This document shows, piece by piece, positions 1 to 6,222 of a stretch of 6,222 nt of DNA. Below the pieces are notes generated by a model, which was given only the letters and a program-made list of their open reading frames with translations, had not been told where the DNA came from and searched no databases. The stretch comes from Tardiphaga sp. (GTDB lineage Bacteria; Pseudomonadota; Alphaproteobacteria; Rhizobiales; Xanthobacteraceae), in contig JAQGJY010000178.1 of assembly GCA_028290325.1 (NCBI GenBank), positions 1-6,222 on the forward strand. The letters run 5' to 3'. How positions within the stretch are numbered: the stretch's first letter is position 1; each line of letters opens with the position of its first letter. The position numbers were made by a program, and so were the translations under genes.

Positions 1-1416
<1,416 letters not shown>

Positions 1417-1419
1417 ACC

Positions 1420-1459
1420 GTGGCGGTGCGGTGACACACCCAGGAAAAGCACCCGCCAC
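1420..1459 (+). terminator. Possible hairpin just after the regulator stop
   Basis: An imperfect inverted repeat lies 4 bases after the TGA stop: GTGGCGGTGC (1420-1429) pairs with GCACCCGCCAC (1449-1459), with one bulged base and a loop of about 19 bases. No T-tract follows, so it is not a classical intrinsic terminator. It could be a 3'-end stabilising hairpin or assist Rho-dependent ending. Confidence 0.3.
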
Positions 1460-1556
1460 GCCATCGCCCGCGTTGCAAACAAGCAATGTTGCGGTCAGTT
1501 TGTCGTGAGGTGCGATGCGCGGCGCTAGGCGCTGGAATCGTGTGCGTATAGTGTTC

Positions 1557-1681
1557 ATGCGTACCGTCTGCCTTGAAATCGTCGCGCTGCCGCCATCGTC
1601 GGCTTCCATTGCGCGCTGATTGCCTTGCTGACGTTCCTGATGATCGTCGATGTCGCGGTTGCCGAAGCTGTGACGAATTAA
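1557..1681 (+). pseudogene. Possible frameshifted small membrane-protein ORF
   Basis: The frame from ATG 1557 reads MRTVCLE and then stops at 1617-1619. The frame one base back, open from 1577 to a TAA at 1679-1681, encodes Asn-Arg-Arg and then a hydrophobic stretch (AAAIVGFHCALIALLTFLMI) ending DVAVAEAVTN, but it has no start codon of its own. One extra A in the GAAAT run at 1575-1579 would join the two into a 41-residue protein with a positive N-region and a single membrane segment. There is no convincing ribosome site before 1557. This may be a decayed small gene, a sequencing error, or chance. I do not recognise a family. Confidence 0.18.
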
Positions 1682-1716
1682 ACCGAACCTGTCCCAATGC
1701 CGGGATAGCTTCACCC

Positions 1717-1722
1717 AAGGGG
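1717..1722 (+). promoter_or_regulatory. Ribosome binding site of the L,D-transpeptidase
   Basis: AAGGGG lies 6 bases before the ATG at 1729. It decides the start: the upstream TTG at 1573 in the same frame has no comparable site, and the ATG opens directly into a signal peptide. Confidence 0.75.
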
Positions 1723-1728
1723 TGCGAG

Positions 1729-3888
1729 ATGCGACATGATTCGAACCGCCGGACTGGCTTCGACCGCGTTCTGATGGCGGTTGCCGCCACTTTCTTGACG
1801 GTTTCGGCGTCCGCCGCGTTCGCCCAATCCCCGACCGACGCGCCCCGCTCCAGCGCCGCCGACCTTGCCATCGATGCCGCCGTGCCGATGCCGGAGCAGG
1901 CCAATGTGCCGCCGCCCACCGCCAGCGATTTCAAGATCGAGACCACCGGCGCGGTGCCGCCGGTTGCCGCGGTGAAGCCGACCGAAGCCAAGGCCGCTGA
2001 ATCCAAGCCGGCCGAGATCGCGACCGCCCCCGTTGACGCCAAGCCGGTCGAGCAGAACACCAACGAAACCAAGACCAACGAGACCAAGACCAACGAAACC
2101 GCGACGGCCCCCGCCGCCGTCATCGCCCCCGCCGCCGCTCCGGCCGCGACGGCGACCGCGCCGACGCAGGCCACGACCACCGTTGCCGCCGCCGACCAGC
2201 CGGTCGCCGAACGCCTGCGCGACATGTTGTCGGCCAAGACCGCGCGCCATTTCGACCGCAAGGGCGAACGCGCCGCCGTCGAGAAGTTCTACGCCGCCCG
2301 CGATTACGCGCCGCTCTGGACGCAGTCCGGCGCCGTGACCGCCCGCGCCAAGGCTGTGGTCGCGCGCCTCGGTGCCGCAACGACCGAAGGCCTGAACGCC
2401 GCCGACTACCCGACGCCCGATTTCGCCGCCGCGACCTCGCCGGATGCGCTGGCCGACGCCGAGCTCAAGCTGACCGCCTCGATGCTCGATTATGCCCGTC
2501 AGGCCCAGAGCGGCCGGATGCACTGGTCGCAGGTATCCGGCGACATTCTCTATCCCGAGCATCCGACCGATCCGGCCGAAGTGCTGGCGAACGTGTCGGG
2601 CGCAAAAGATGCTTCCGCTGCCCTGGCCTCCTACAATCCGCCGCATAAGGGCTATCGCGACCTGAGGGCGAAACTCGCCGAACTGCGTGGCGAGGGCGAA
2701 GGTCCGATCGCGCAGATCGCCTCCGGCCCGGCGCTGAAATACATCAAGACGAAAAAAGGCGAGACCGTCGTCGATGACGCGCGCGTGCCGCTGCTGCGCG
2801 CCAAGCTCGGCCTCGCCGATGGCTCCAGCACCCGCTACGACGCCGAAGTCGCCGCTGCCGTCCGCAAATATCAGGCGAGCGCCGACATCAAGGTCACCGG
2901 CGTGCTCGACGACGCCACCGTGCGCGCGCTGAACTCGCCGAAGCGCGATCGCCAGATCGACACGATGATCTACAACAGGGAGCGCTGGCGCTGGTTGACG
3001 CGCCAGCTCGGCGCAGCCGAGCTCGTCAACGCCTATGTGATGCTGAACAGTCCCGACTACACGCTCAAGGTCATGCATAACGACCAGCAAGTCTGGACCA
3101 CGCGCGTGGTCGTCGGCAAGGTCGGCAATCACGCCACGCCGTTGCTTACCGAGACGATGAAGTACATCACGGTCAACCCGACCTGGAACGTGCCGCCGTC
3201 GATCATCTACAACGAGTATCTGCCGGCCTTGCAGCAGGATCCGACGGTGCTTCAGCGCATGGGCCTGAAGATGGAGCGGGCCCGCGACGGCTCGATCCGG
3301 ATCTCGCAGCCGCCCGGCGAAGCCAACGCGCTCGGCCGCATCCGTTTCAACTTCCCGAACAAATTCCTGGTCTATCAACACGACACCCCGGACAAGCATC
3401 TGTTCGCCAAGGAGGAGCGCGCCTTCTCGCATGGCTGCATGCGCGTGCAGAACCCGGATCAGTACGCCGCGACACTGCTGAACATCGCGTTGCCGAACGA
3501 GCGTTACAGCGCCGATCGGGTGCGTGGCATGTTCGGCAAGGGCGAGGTCAACATCAACTTCCCGACCGCCATTCCGGTCAACATCACCTACCAGACCGCC
3601 TTCGTGGACGATTCCGGCAAGCTGCAAATGCGCAAGGACGTCTACGGCCGCGACGCCCAGATGCTCGCGGTGCTGCGTAACGCCAAGGGCAAGGACCTGG
3701 AAACGGTCGTGTCGCATTCGCAGCCGAGCTACACCCGGCCCAAGGGCGACGTGCCGCAGGCCGCGTTCGGCCCTGATGGTCAGCGTTACGCCAGCAACGG
3801 GCCGTCCTTCTTCGAGCGGCTGTTCGGTTCGCCGACGCCCCCGCCGCAGCTGCAGCAGGATCGGCGGCGCCGGCTCTACACCCGCTGA
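1729..3888 (+). CDS. L,D-transpeptidase, YcbB/LdtD type, exported
   Basis: Periplasmic enzyme expected to form 3-3 meso-DAP cross-links in peptidoglycan by a Cys-dependent, beta-lactam-insensitive route (family knowledge). The protein is 719 residues from ATG 1729. Signal peptide about 1-32: basic start, hydrophobic 14-31, likely cut after AFA (30-32). A low-complexity Ala/Pro/Thr/Lys linker spans about 33-155 and includes three TNETK-like repeats. The scaffold region typical of YcbB follows (about 158-320, with FYAARDYAPLW at 187-197), then a peptidoglycan-binding domain (about 352-404, VRKYQASADIKVTGVLDDAT). The YkuD catalytic domain is about 432-590: His551 in VYQHDTP and the signature SHGCMR (567-572) with nucleophile Cys570. 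After it comes the family-typical segment PVNITYQTAFVDDSGK (616-631), then a tail with PSFFERLFG (692-700) and a basic end. It exceeds E. coli LdtD (about 615 residues) mainly through the linker. Catalytic residues are intact. A DUF882 peptidase gene lies downstream after a terminator. Confidence 0.95.
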   Translation: MRHDSNRRTGFDRVLMAVAATFLTVSASAAFAQSPTDAPRSSAADLAIDAAVPMPEQANVPPPTASDFKIETTGAVPPVAAVKPTEAKAAESKPAEIATAPVDAKPVEQNTNETKTNETKTNETATAPAAVIAPAAAPAATATAPTQATTTVAAADQPVAERLRDMLSAKTARHFDRKGERAAVEKFYAARDYAPLWTQSGAVTARAKAVVARLGAATTEGLNAADYPTPDFAAATSPDALADAELKLTASMLDYARQAQSGRMHWSQVSGDILYPEHPTDPAEVLANVSGAKDASAALASYNPPHKGYRDLRAKLAELRGEGEGPIAQIASGPALKYIKTKKGETVVDDARVPLLRAKLGLADGSSTRYDAEVAAAVRKYQASADIKVTGVLDDATVRALNSPKRDRQIDTMIYNRERWRWLTRQLGAAELVNAYVMLNSPDYTLKVMHNDQQVWTTRVVVGKVGNHATPLLTETMKYITVNPTWNVPPSIIYNEYLPALQQDPTVLQRMGLKMERARDGSIRISQPPGEANALGRIRFNFPNKFLVYQHDTPDKHLFAKEERAFSHGCMRVQNPDQYAATLLNIALPNERYSADRVRGMFGKGEVNINFPTAIPVNITYQTAFVDDSGKLQMRKDVYGRDAQMLAVLRNAKGKDLETVVSHSQPSYTRPKGDVPQAAFGPDGQRYASNGPSFFERLFGSPTPPPQLQQDRRRRLYTR
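2059..2103 (+). repeat. Three 15-base tandem repeats encoding TNETK
   Basis: Three consecutive 15-base units of the type ACCAACGAAACCAAG lie in frame in the linker of the transpeptidase and encode TNETK, TNETK, TNETA (residues 111-125). The units differ at only a few bases, which suggests recent slippage or duplication. The copy number is likely to vary between strains; the linker itself is predicted to be disordered. Confidence 0.85.
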
Positions 3889-3912
3889 GCCGCGATAAAC
3901 ATCAACATCATC

Positions 3913-3943
3913 AAAGGCCTCGCCGGTTCGGCGGGGCCTTTTT
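3913..3943 (+). terminator. Intrinsic terminator of the L,D-transpeptidase gene
   Basis: A 13-pair stem begins 24 bases after the stop: AAAGGCCTCGCCG (3913-3925) pairs with CGGCGGGGCCTTT (3929-3941), with one T-G wobble and a GTT loop. The run TTTTT (3939-3943) overlaps the end of the stem. This is a strong Rho-independent terminator and implies that the downstream DUF882 gene has its own promoter. Confidence 0.9.
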
Positions 3944-3961
3944 CATGCTGCGAACGATTCA

Positions 3962-3969
3962 TTAACCAT
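3962..3969 (+). promoter_or_regulatory. CtrA-like half-site TTAACCAT next to a GANTC site
   Basis: TTAACCAT matches the half-site recognised by the cell-cycle regulator CtrA in Caulobacter and relatives (family knowledge). It follows GATTC (3956-3960), a match to the CcrM methylation site GANTC, by one base. The full TTAA-N7-TTAA form is not present here, so function is inferred only. Confidence 0.4.
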
Positions 3970-4051
3970 CCTCCACCTGGATTTCGGCAGCGGGCTCGAT
4001 TTTGCCACAGTCAAGGGTTTAGGTTAAACGCTTGGAATAGGGGATGCCGCG

Positions 4052-4079
4052 TAAACCTCGATTAACCGTCTTGGTTTAA
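4052..4079 (+). promoter_or_regulatory. TAAACC / TTAACC / GGTTTAA operator-like inverted repeat
   Basis: TAAACC (4052-4057) and GGTTTA (4073-4078) are exact inverted arms 15 bases apart, with TTAACC (4062-4067) between them. Two TTAA words (4062-4065 and 4076-4079) are 10 bases apart, not the 7 of the CtrA consensus. It may be a binding site for a dimeric regulator placed about 105-130 bases before the DUF882 start. The protein that would bind is unknown. Confidence 0.35.
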
Positions 4080-4103
4080 GTCTGCCTTCATCATGTCGGT
4101 CTG

Positions 4104-4128
4104 CCGCCTCTGGGGAAGCTTGAGGCGG
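4104..4128 (+). other. Hairpin in the probable leader of the DUF882 mRNA
   Basis: CCGCCTC (4104-4110) pairs with GAGGCGG (4122-4128) around an 11-base loop containing GGGGAAGC. No T-tract follows, so termination is unlikely. It could influence leader stability or translation if the transcript starts upstream; no riboswitch family is recognised. Confidence 0.3.
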
Positions 4129-4182
4129 TTGGTCCGGCGCTCGGTTGAATGATCTCGTCGCATGATCTTGGGGTATTCATAA

Positions 4183-5856
4183 GTGCTGGCTGGTTTCGCG
4201 CGCAGTCTCCGGCTGCTGATGGCGTCACGCGCAGGGTTGGGGCTGAGCCTGACCTCCGTGCTGCTGATGTCCGGGGCCGGTTCGGTCCATAACGCCACGG
4301 CGACAGCCGAAACCCGCACCCTCTCGTTTCACCACACCCATTCCGGCGAAGACCTCACCGTCACCTTCAAGCGCAATGGCCGCTACGACGAAGATGCGCT
4401 GAAGCAGATCAATCACTTCCTTCGCGACTGGCGCAGCCAGGACAAGACCACCATGGATCGTCGGCTGTTCGACATCCTCTGGGAGGTCTACCGCGACGTG
4501 GACGGCAAGCAGCCGATCAACATCATCTCCGCCTACCGCTCGCCCGCCACCAACGCCATGTTGCGCCGCCGCTCCTCCGGCGTGGCGCGCGCCAGCCAGC
4601 ACATGCTCGGCCATGCGATGGATTTCTACATTCCCGGCGTGTCGCTCGAGCTGGTCCGGAATGCCGGGCTTCGCCAGCAACGCGGCGGCGTCGGCTTCTA
4701 CCCGACCTCCGGCTCACCTTTCGTGCATCTCGACACCGGCAGCATCCGGCACTGGCCACGGCTGAGCCACGACCAGCTCGCCCGCGTCTTCCCGAACGGG
4801 CGCACGGTGCACGTGCCCTCGAATGGTCAGCCGCTGTCCGGCTATCAACTGGCGATGGCCGACATCGAGAAACGCGGCAGCGGCGGCGACGACGCCTCCG
4901 CCCGCAGCAAGCCGAGCCTGTTCACGTCGCTGTTCAAGGGCGGCCGCTCCGCCTCCGAGACCGACGACGAGGAAGGCGCAAGCTCGACGCCCGCGATTCC
5001 CGTCAGCGTGATGGCCACCGCCGCGCCCGCGACCAGCGCTCAGGTTCCGATACCGCGCGCCAAGCCGGGCCGCATTGCCAGCTATCAGGTCGCCTCCGCC
5101 GACGACGCGGCGCTTTCGTCAGCCGCCTTGCAGCCCGCGATCGACGCCAACGCGCCGCCGCGTCCGCCGATGCCGATCGGCGCTTCGACCGCTTCTTCGG
5201 ACGGCAAATCGCAGACCGGGCTTCAGACTCCCGCCGACATCATCAACGCCCGCGGCTTCTGGGACGCCCTGCCCGCGCCGAGGCAGGCGACGCCGGCACA
5301 GGTCGCCTCGATCAGTGCCCGCCAAGCTCTCGCCAACGCGCTGGCCGCCAACGATCCGCAGAGCACGTCGAGCATCGATGCGAGTTTCCAGGCGCTCGCT
5401 TATGCGCCGCCCGCCGCAAGCTCGACCATTGAACGTAAGCCAGACCGATCGGTCGTCACCGCCAGCGCCCCGATGCCGCGCGGCGCCCGCCCCGCATCCC
5501 CCGCGCGCAATCCGATGGCCGTCAACTCGATCACCACCGTCGTCGCCAAGGGCCTTCGCGGTTACCCCGGCGTCGCCATCGCCACCCGACTCGCCGCGAC
5601 CGCCCAGCGCGACAACGACGTCTGGATGCGCGTGATGATCCTCGCGCCCAGCGCCTCGACGGCGATGACCGCGAGCTTCATGGGCGAGCCCGACATGACC
5701 GTGGTCCGCGCGCATTTCGTCAAGCCGCAGACGGCGATCGCCATGACCTTCGGCGAAGACCCGATGCTCGGCATGGCGACCGACAGCTTCTCGGGCGCGG
5801 CCGTCACCCGGCTGACGACACTGTCCTTCGTGACCCGCACGGCGGCGTTGCGCTAA
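4183..5856 (+). CDS. Exported DUF882 / YcbK(MepK)-type peptidase with long C-terminal extension
   Basis: Periplasmic zinc peptidase of the DUF882 family (M15-like). E. coli MepK of this family cleaves peptidoglycan cross-links, including 3-3 links (family knowledge). 557 residues from GTG 4183. GTG is favoured because a TAA lies directly before it in frame and GGGG (4170-4173) lies 9 bases upstream; ATG 4219 lacks a ribosome site. Signal peptide about 1-42: basic R7/R10/R16, hydrophobic 17-32. Catalytic domain about 43-205: the DUF882 opening TRTLSFHHTHSGE, ISAYRSPATN (115-124), and SQHMLGHAMD (138-147) plus FVHLD (180-184), giving expected zinc ligands His140, Asp147 and His182. MepK is only about 182 residues; here about 350 extra residues follow: an Ala/Pro/Ser-rich segment (about 230-445) with PSLFTSLFKG at 244-253, then a more ordered-looking module (about 446-557). 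The function of the extension is unknown. It lies downstream of the transpeptidase, as in E. coli. Confidence 0.92.
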   Translation: MLAGFARSLRLLMASRAGLGLSLTSVLLMSGAGSVHNATATAETRTLSFHHTHSGEDLTVTFKRNGRYDEDALKQINHFLRDWRSQDKTTMDRRLFDILWEVYRDVDGKQPINIISAYRSPATNAMLRRRSSGVARASQHMLGHAMDFYIPGVSLELVRNAGLRQQRGGVGFYPTSGSPFVHLDTGSIRHWPRLSHDQLARVFPNGRTVHVPSNGQPLSGYQLAMADIEKRGSGGDDASARSKPSLFTSLFKGGRSASETDDEEGASSTPAIPVSVMATAAPATSAQVPIPRAKPGRIASYQVASADDAALSSAALQPAIDANAPPRPPMPIGASTASSDGKSQTGLQTPADIINARGFWDALPAPRQATPAQVASISARQALANALAANDPQSTSSIDASFQALAYAPPAASSTIERKPDRSVVTASAPMPRGARPASPARNPMAVNSITTVVAKGLRGYPGVAIATRLAATAQRDNDVWMRVMILAPSASTAMTASFMGEPDMTVVRAHFVKPQTAIAMTFGEDPMLGMATDSFSGAAVTRLTTLSFVTRTAALR

Positions 5857-5870
5857 GGCCAACTGCGTTT

Positions 5871-5887
5871 GTGATCCGCTTGATCAC
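5871..5887 (+). other. Small perfect inverted repeat after the DUF882 gene
   Basis: GTGATC (5871-5876) and GATCAC (5882-5887) are exact inverted arms around CGCTT, 14 bases after the stop. The stem has only 6 pairs and no T-tract, so it is a weak hairpin at best; it could help define the 3' end of the mRNA. Confidence 0.3.
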
Positions 5888-5914
5888 CACGCCCGCGACG
5901 TCGCACGCACGCTT

Positions 5915-5950
5915 CGTCATCTCCCGTCATCCCCGTCATCGGCCGTCACC
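5915..5950 (+). repeat. Short CGTCAT direct repeats
   Basis: CGTCAT occurs at 5915-5920, 5925-5930 and 5934-5939, followed by CGTCAC at 5944-5949, a spacing of 9-10 bases. The stretch is noncoding. It resembles a decayed end of a dispersed intergenic repeat, because GTCAT/ATGAC ends are common in such elements of this group, but the full element is not visible. Confidence 0.4.
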
Positions 5951-6015
5951 CTCCGCGAAGCTGCAGGCCCGTATCCCGCCAGCATCGTGATGTGCTTCGA
6001 ACGCGCATGATCGGC

Positions 6016-6046
6016 GGACTGGTTCCCGGCTGTCGCGGGATGACGT
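6016..6046 (-). repeat. Degenerate arm of a REP-like intergenic palindrome
   Basis: On the minus strand this reads CGTCATCCCGCGACAGCCGG followed by GAACCAGT. This resembles the GTCATCCC...GGGAxCCAGT arm of repeats seen between genes in Bradyrhizobium relatives (recalled pattern, not searched). A local hairpin TCCCG/CGGGA (6024-6028, 6036-6040) is present. The matching second arm is missing or replaced by the CGTCAT repeats upstream, so the element would be partial. Confidence 0.4.
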
Positions 6047-6086
6047 CGGCGCGCGCGGAATCGCGATGTCGCCATGCCACAACGCA

Positions 6087-6112
6087 AAACGCCCGGCGCG
6101 CGCCGGGCGTTT
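6087..6112 (-). terminator. Perfect palindromic terminator of the thiolase gene
   Basis: A perfect 26-base palindrome is centred between 6099 and 6100, with the GC-rich core GCCCGGCGC/GCGCCGGGC flanked by AAAC and GTTT. Read on the minus strand it lies about 37 bases after the thiolase stop and ends in TTTTGCG. On the plus strand it ends in TTTCGTTTT, so it may also block read-through from the DUF882 side. The AT flanks and symmetry fit a bidirectional terminator. Confidence 0.8.
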
Positions 6113-6149
6113 CGTTTTACATCATCCGCTCGCGCGGAGATCGGCTGGT

Positions 6150-6222
6150 TTACATGCGCTCGATGATGATCGCCGGCGCCATGCCGCCGGCGGCGCACAT
6201 CGTCACCAGACCGCGCTTGAGA
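6150..6222 (-). CDS. Acyl-CoA thiolase (acetyl-CoA C-acyltransferase), C-terminal end only
   Basis: Only the last 23 residues and the TAA stop are in the window; the gene continues past the right edge. The visible end (GLVTMCAAGGMAPAIIIERM) matches the C-terminal core strand of thiolases. It includes the second active-site cysteine in a CxxGG setting (usual form CxGGG) and the typical ending IIIERM. Thiolases cleave or form the carbon-carbon bond of beta-ketoacyl-CoA in fatty-acid oxidation or acetoacetyl-CoA metabolism; which type this is cannot be told from the fragment. It converges on the DUF882 gene and has its own terminator, so it is functionally separate from the wall enzymes. Confidence 0.85.
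   Translation of the reverse strand, partial: LKRGLVTMCAAGGMAPAIIIERM

Larger units (their letters stand above)
1417..1728 (+). other. Intergenic region between the regulator and the L,D-transpeptidase
   Basis: About 312 bases without a confidently called gene. It holds the post-stop hairpin at 1420-1459, a -10-like TATAGT at 1547-1552 without a good -35 at 16-18 bases, and a possible broken small ORF at 1557-1681. It ends with the Shine-Dalgarno AAGGGG of the transpeptidase. The transpeptidase frame can be extended upstream to a TTG at 1573, but the resulting 52 residues are rich in Arg and Cys and would sit in front of a normal signal peptide, so I treat them as noncoding. The promoter of the transpeptidase probably lies here but cannot be fixed by eye. 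Confidence 0.5.
3944..4182 (+). promoter_or_regulatory. Candidate control region of the DUF882 gene
   Basis: About 240 bases between the terminator and the GTG start. They are visibly richer in A/T and TTAA words than the genes around them. Contents: a GATTC plus TTAACCAT unit (3956-3969), the near-palindrome GTTTAGGTTAAAC (4017-4029), TAAACC...GGTTTA arms with a TTAACC between them (4052-4078), and a hairpin at 4104-4128. No textbook sigma-70 promoter is obvious. A weak GG-N10-GC match to a sigma-54 element sits at 4033-4047. The promoter must be here because a strong terminator precedes it, but the exact start site is not determined. Confidence 0.55.
5857..6149. other. Convergent intergenic region between DUF882 and thiolase genes
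   Basis: About 293 bases between two stop codons of converging genes. It contains the small inverted repeat (5871-5887), CGTCAT repeats (5915-5950), the REP-like arm (6016-6046) and the thiolase terminator (6087-6112). Open frames crossing it on the minus strand have no ribosome site or recognisable protein. I see no RNA gene. Confidence 0.6.

Noticed and set aside
1500..1552. Sigma-70 promoter with TTGTCG and CGCTAG or TATAGT
   Set aside because: TATAGT at 1547 has no acceptable -35 at normal spacing, and the TTGTCG pairing has a poor -10; neither is strong enough to list as a promoter.
1573..1728. N-terminal extension of the transpeptidase from a TTG start
   Set aside because: The extra 52 residues are Arg/Cys-rich, lack a ribosome site and would bury the signal peptide; ATG 1729 has AAGGGG at a good distance.
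1711..3717. Long open frame on the minus strand opposite the L,D-transpeptidase
   Set aside because: It mirrors the codon bias of the GC-rich plus-strand gene, is rich in Gly, Arg and His with no recognisable domain, and the plus strand has a complete enzyme with catalytic motifs.
5119..5862. Minus-strand frame opposite the DUF882 extension
   Set aside because: Its composition is the Arg/Gly-rich shadow of an Ala/Pro-rich gene, with no motif or ribosome site; the plus frame continues without a break from the catalytic domain.
5917..6198. Minus-strand frame covering the intergenic repeats and the thiolase end
   Set aside because: It overlaps the thiolase C-terminus in another frame and runs through the terminator palindrome; its product is Arg-rich with no recognisable pattern.

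Overview
The window is GC-rich with strong C/G third-position preference. It carries a NtrC-family sigma-54 activator, a YcbB-type L,D-transpeptidase, a DUF882/YcbK-type peptidase and the end of a thiolase gene. Protein style (Ala/Pro-rich periplasmic linkers), TTAACC-type intergenic words and a degenerate palindromic repeat suggest an alphaproteobacterium of the Bradyrhizobium/Rhodopseudomonas/Nitrobacter/Afipia group. That placement is inference from pattern recognition, not a database search.

Layout. Bases 1-1416 (+) hold a sigma-54-dependent response regulator that lacks only the start of its receiver domain. Bases 1417-1728 form an intergenic region with a hairpin just after the stop, a -10-like hexamer and what may be a frameshifted small membrane ORF. 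Bases 1729-3888 (+) encode an exported L,D-transpeptidase, best started at the ATG with an AAGGGG ribosome site, and followed by a strong intrinsic terminator (3913-3943). Bases 3889-4182 form a regulatory-looking region with several TTAACC/TAAACC words, one of them a full TTAACCAT CtrA-like half-site directly after a GATTC (CcrM-type GANTC) site. Bases 4183-5856 (+) encode an exported DUF882 peptidase with M15-type zinc ligands and an unusually long C-terminal extension. Bases 5857-6149 hold short CGTCAT repeats, a degenerate repeat arm and a perfect palindromic terminator. The convergent thiolase gene (-) ends at 6150 and runs off the right edge.

How the genes fit together. The transpeptidase should make 3-3 (meso-DAP to meso-DAP) peptidoglycan cross-links in the periplasm. 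The DUF882 protein belongs to the family of E. coli MepK, which cleaves such cross-links. The same two families are neighbours in E. coli (ycbB/ldtD and ycbK/mepK), so this is a cross-link maker and breaker pair, here separated by a terminator and a possible cell-cycle promoter. The upstream regulator may or may not control them. The thiolase belongs to acyl-CoA metabolism and is unrelated.

I found no CRISPR array, tRNA, rRNA, transposase, phage or defence module. The least explained items are the C-terminal module of the DUF882 protein, a short PSxFxxLF motif shared by both wall enzymes, and the TTAACC-rich region between them.
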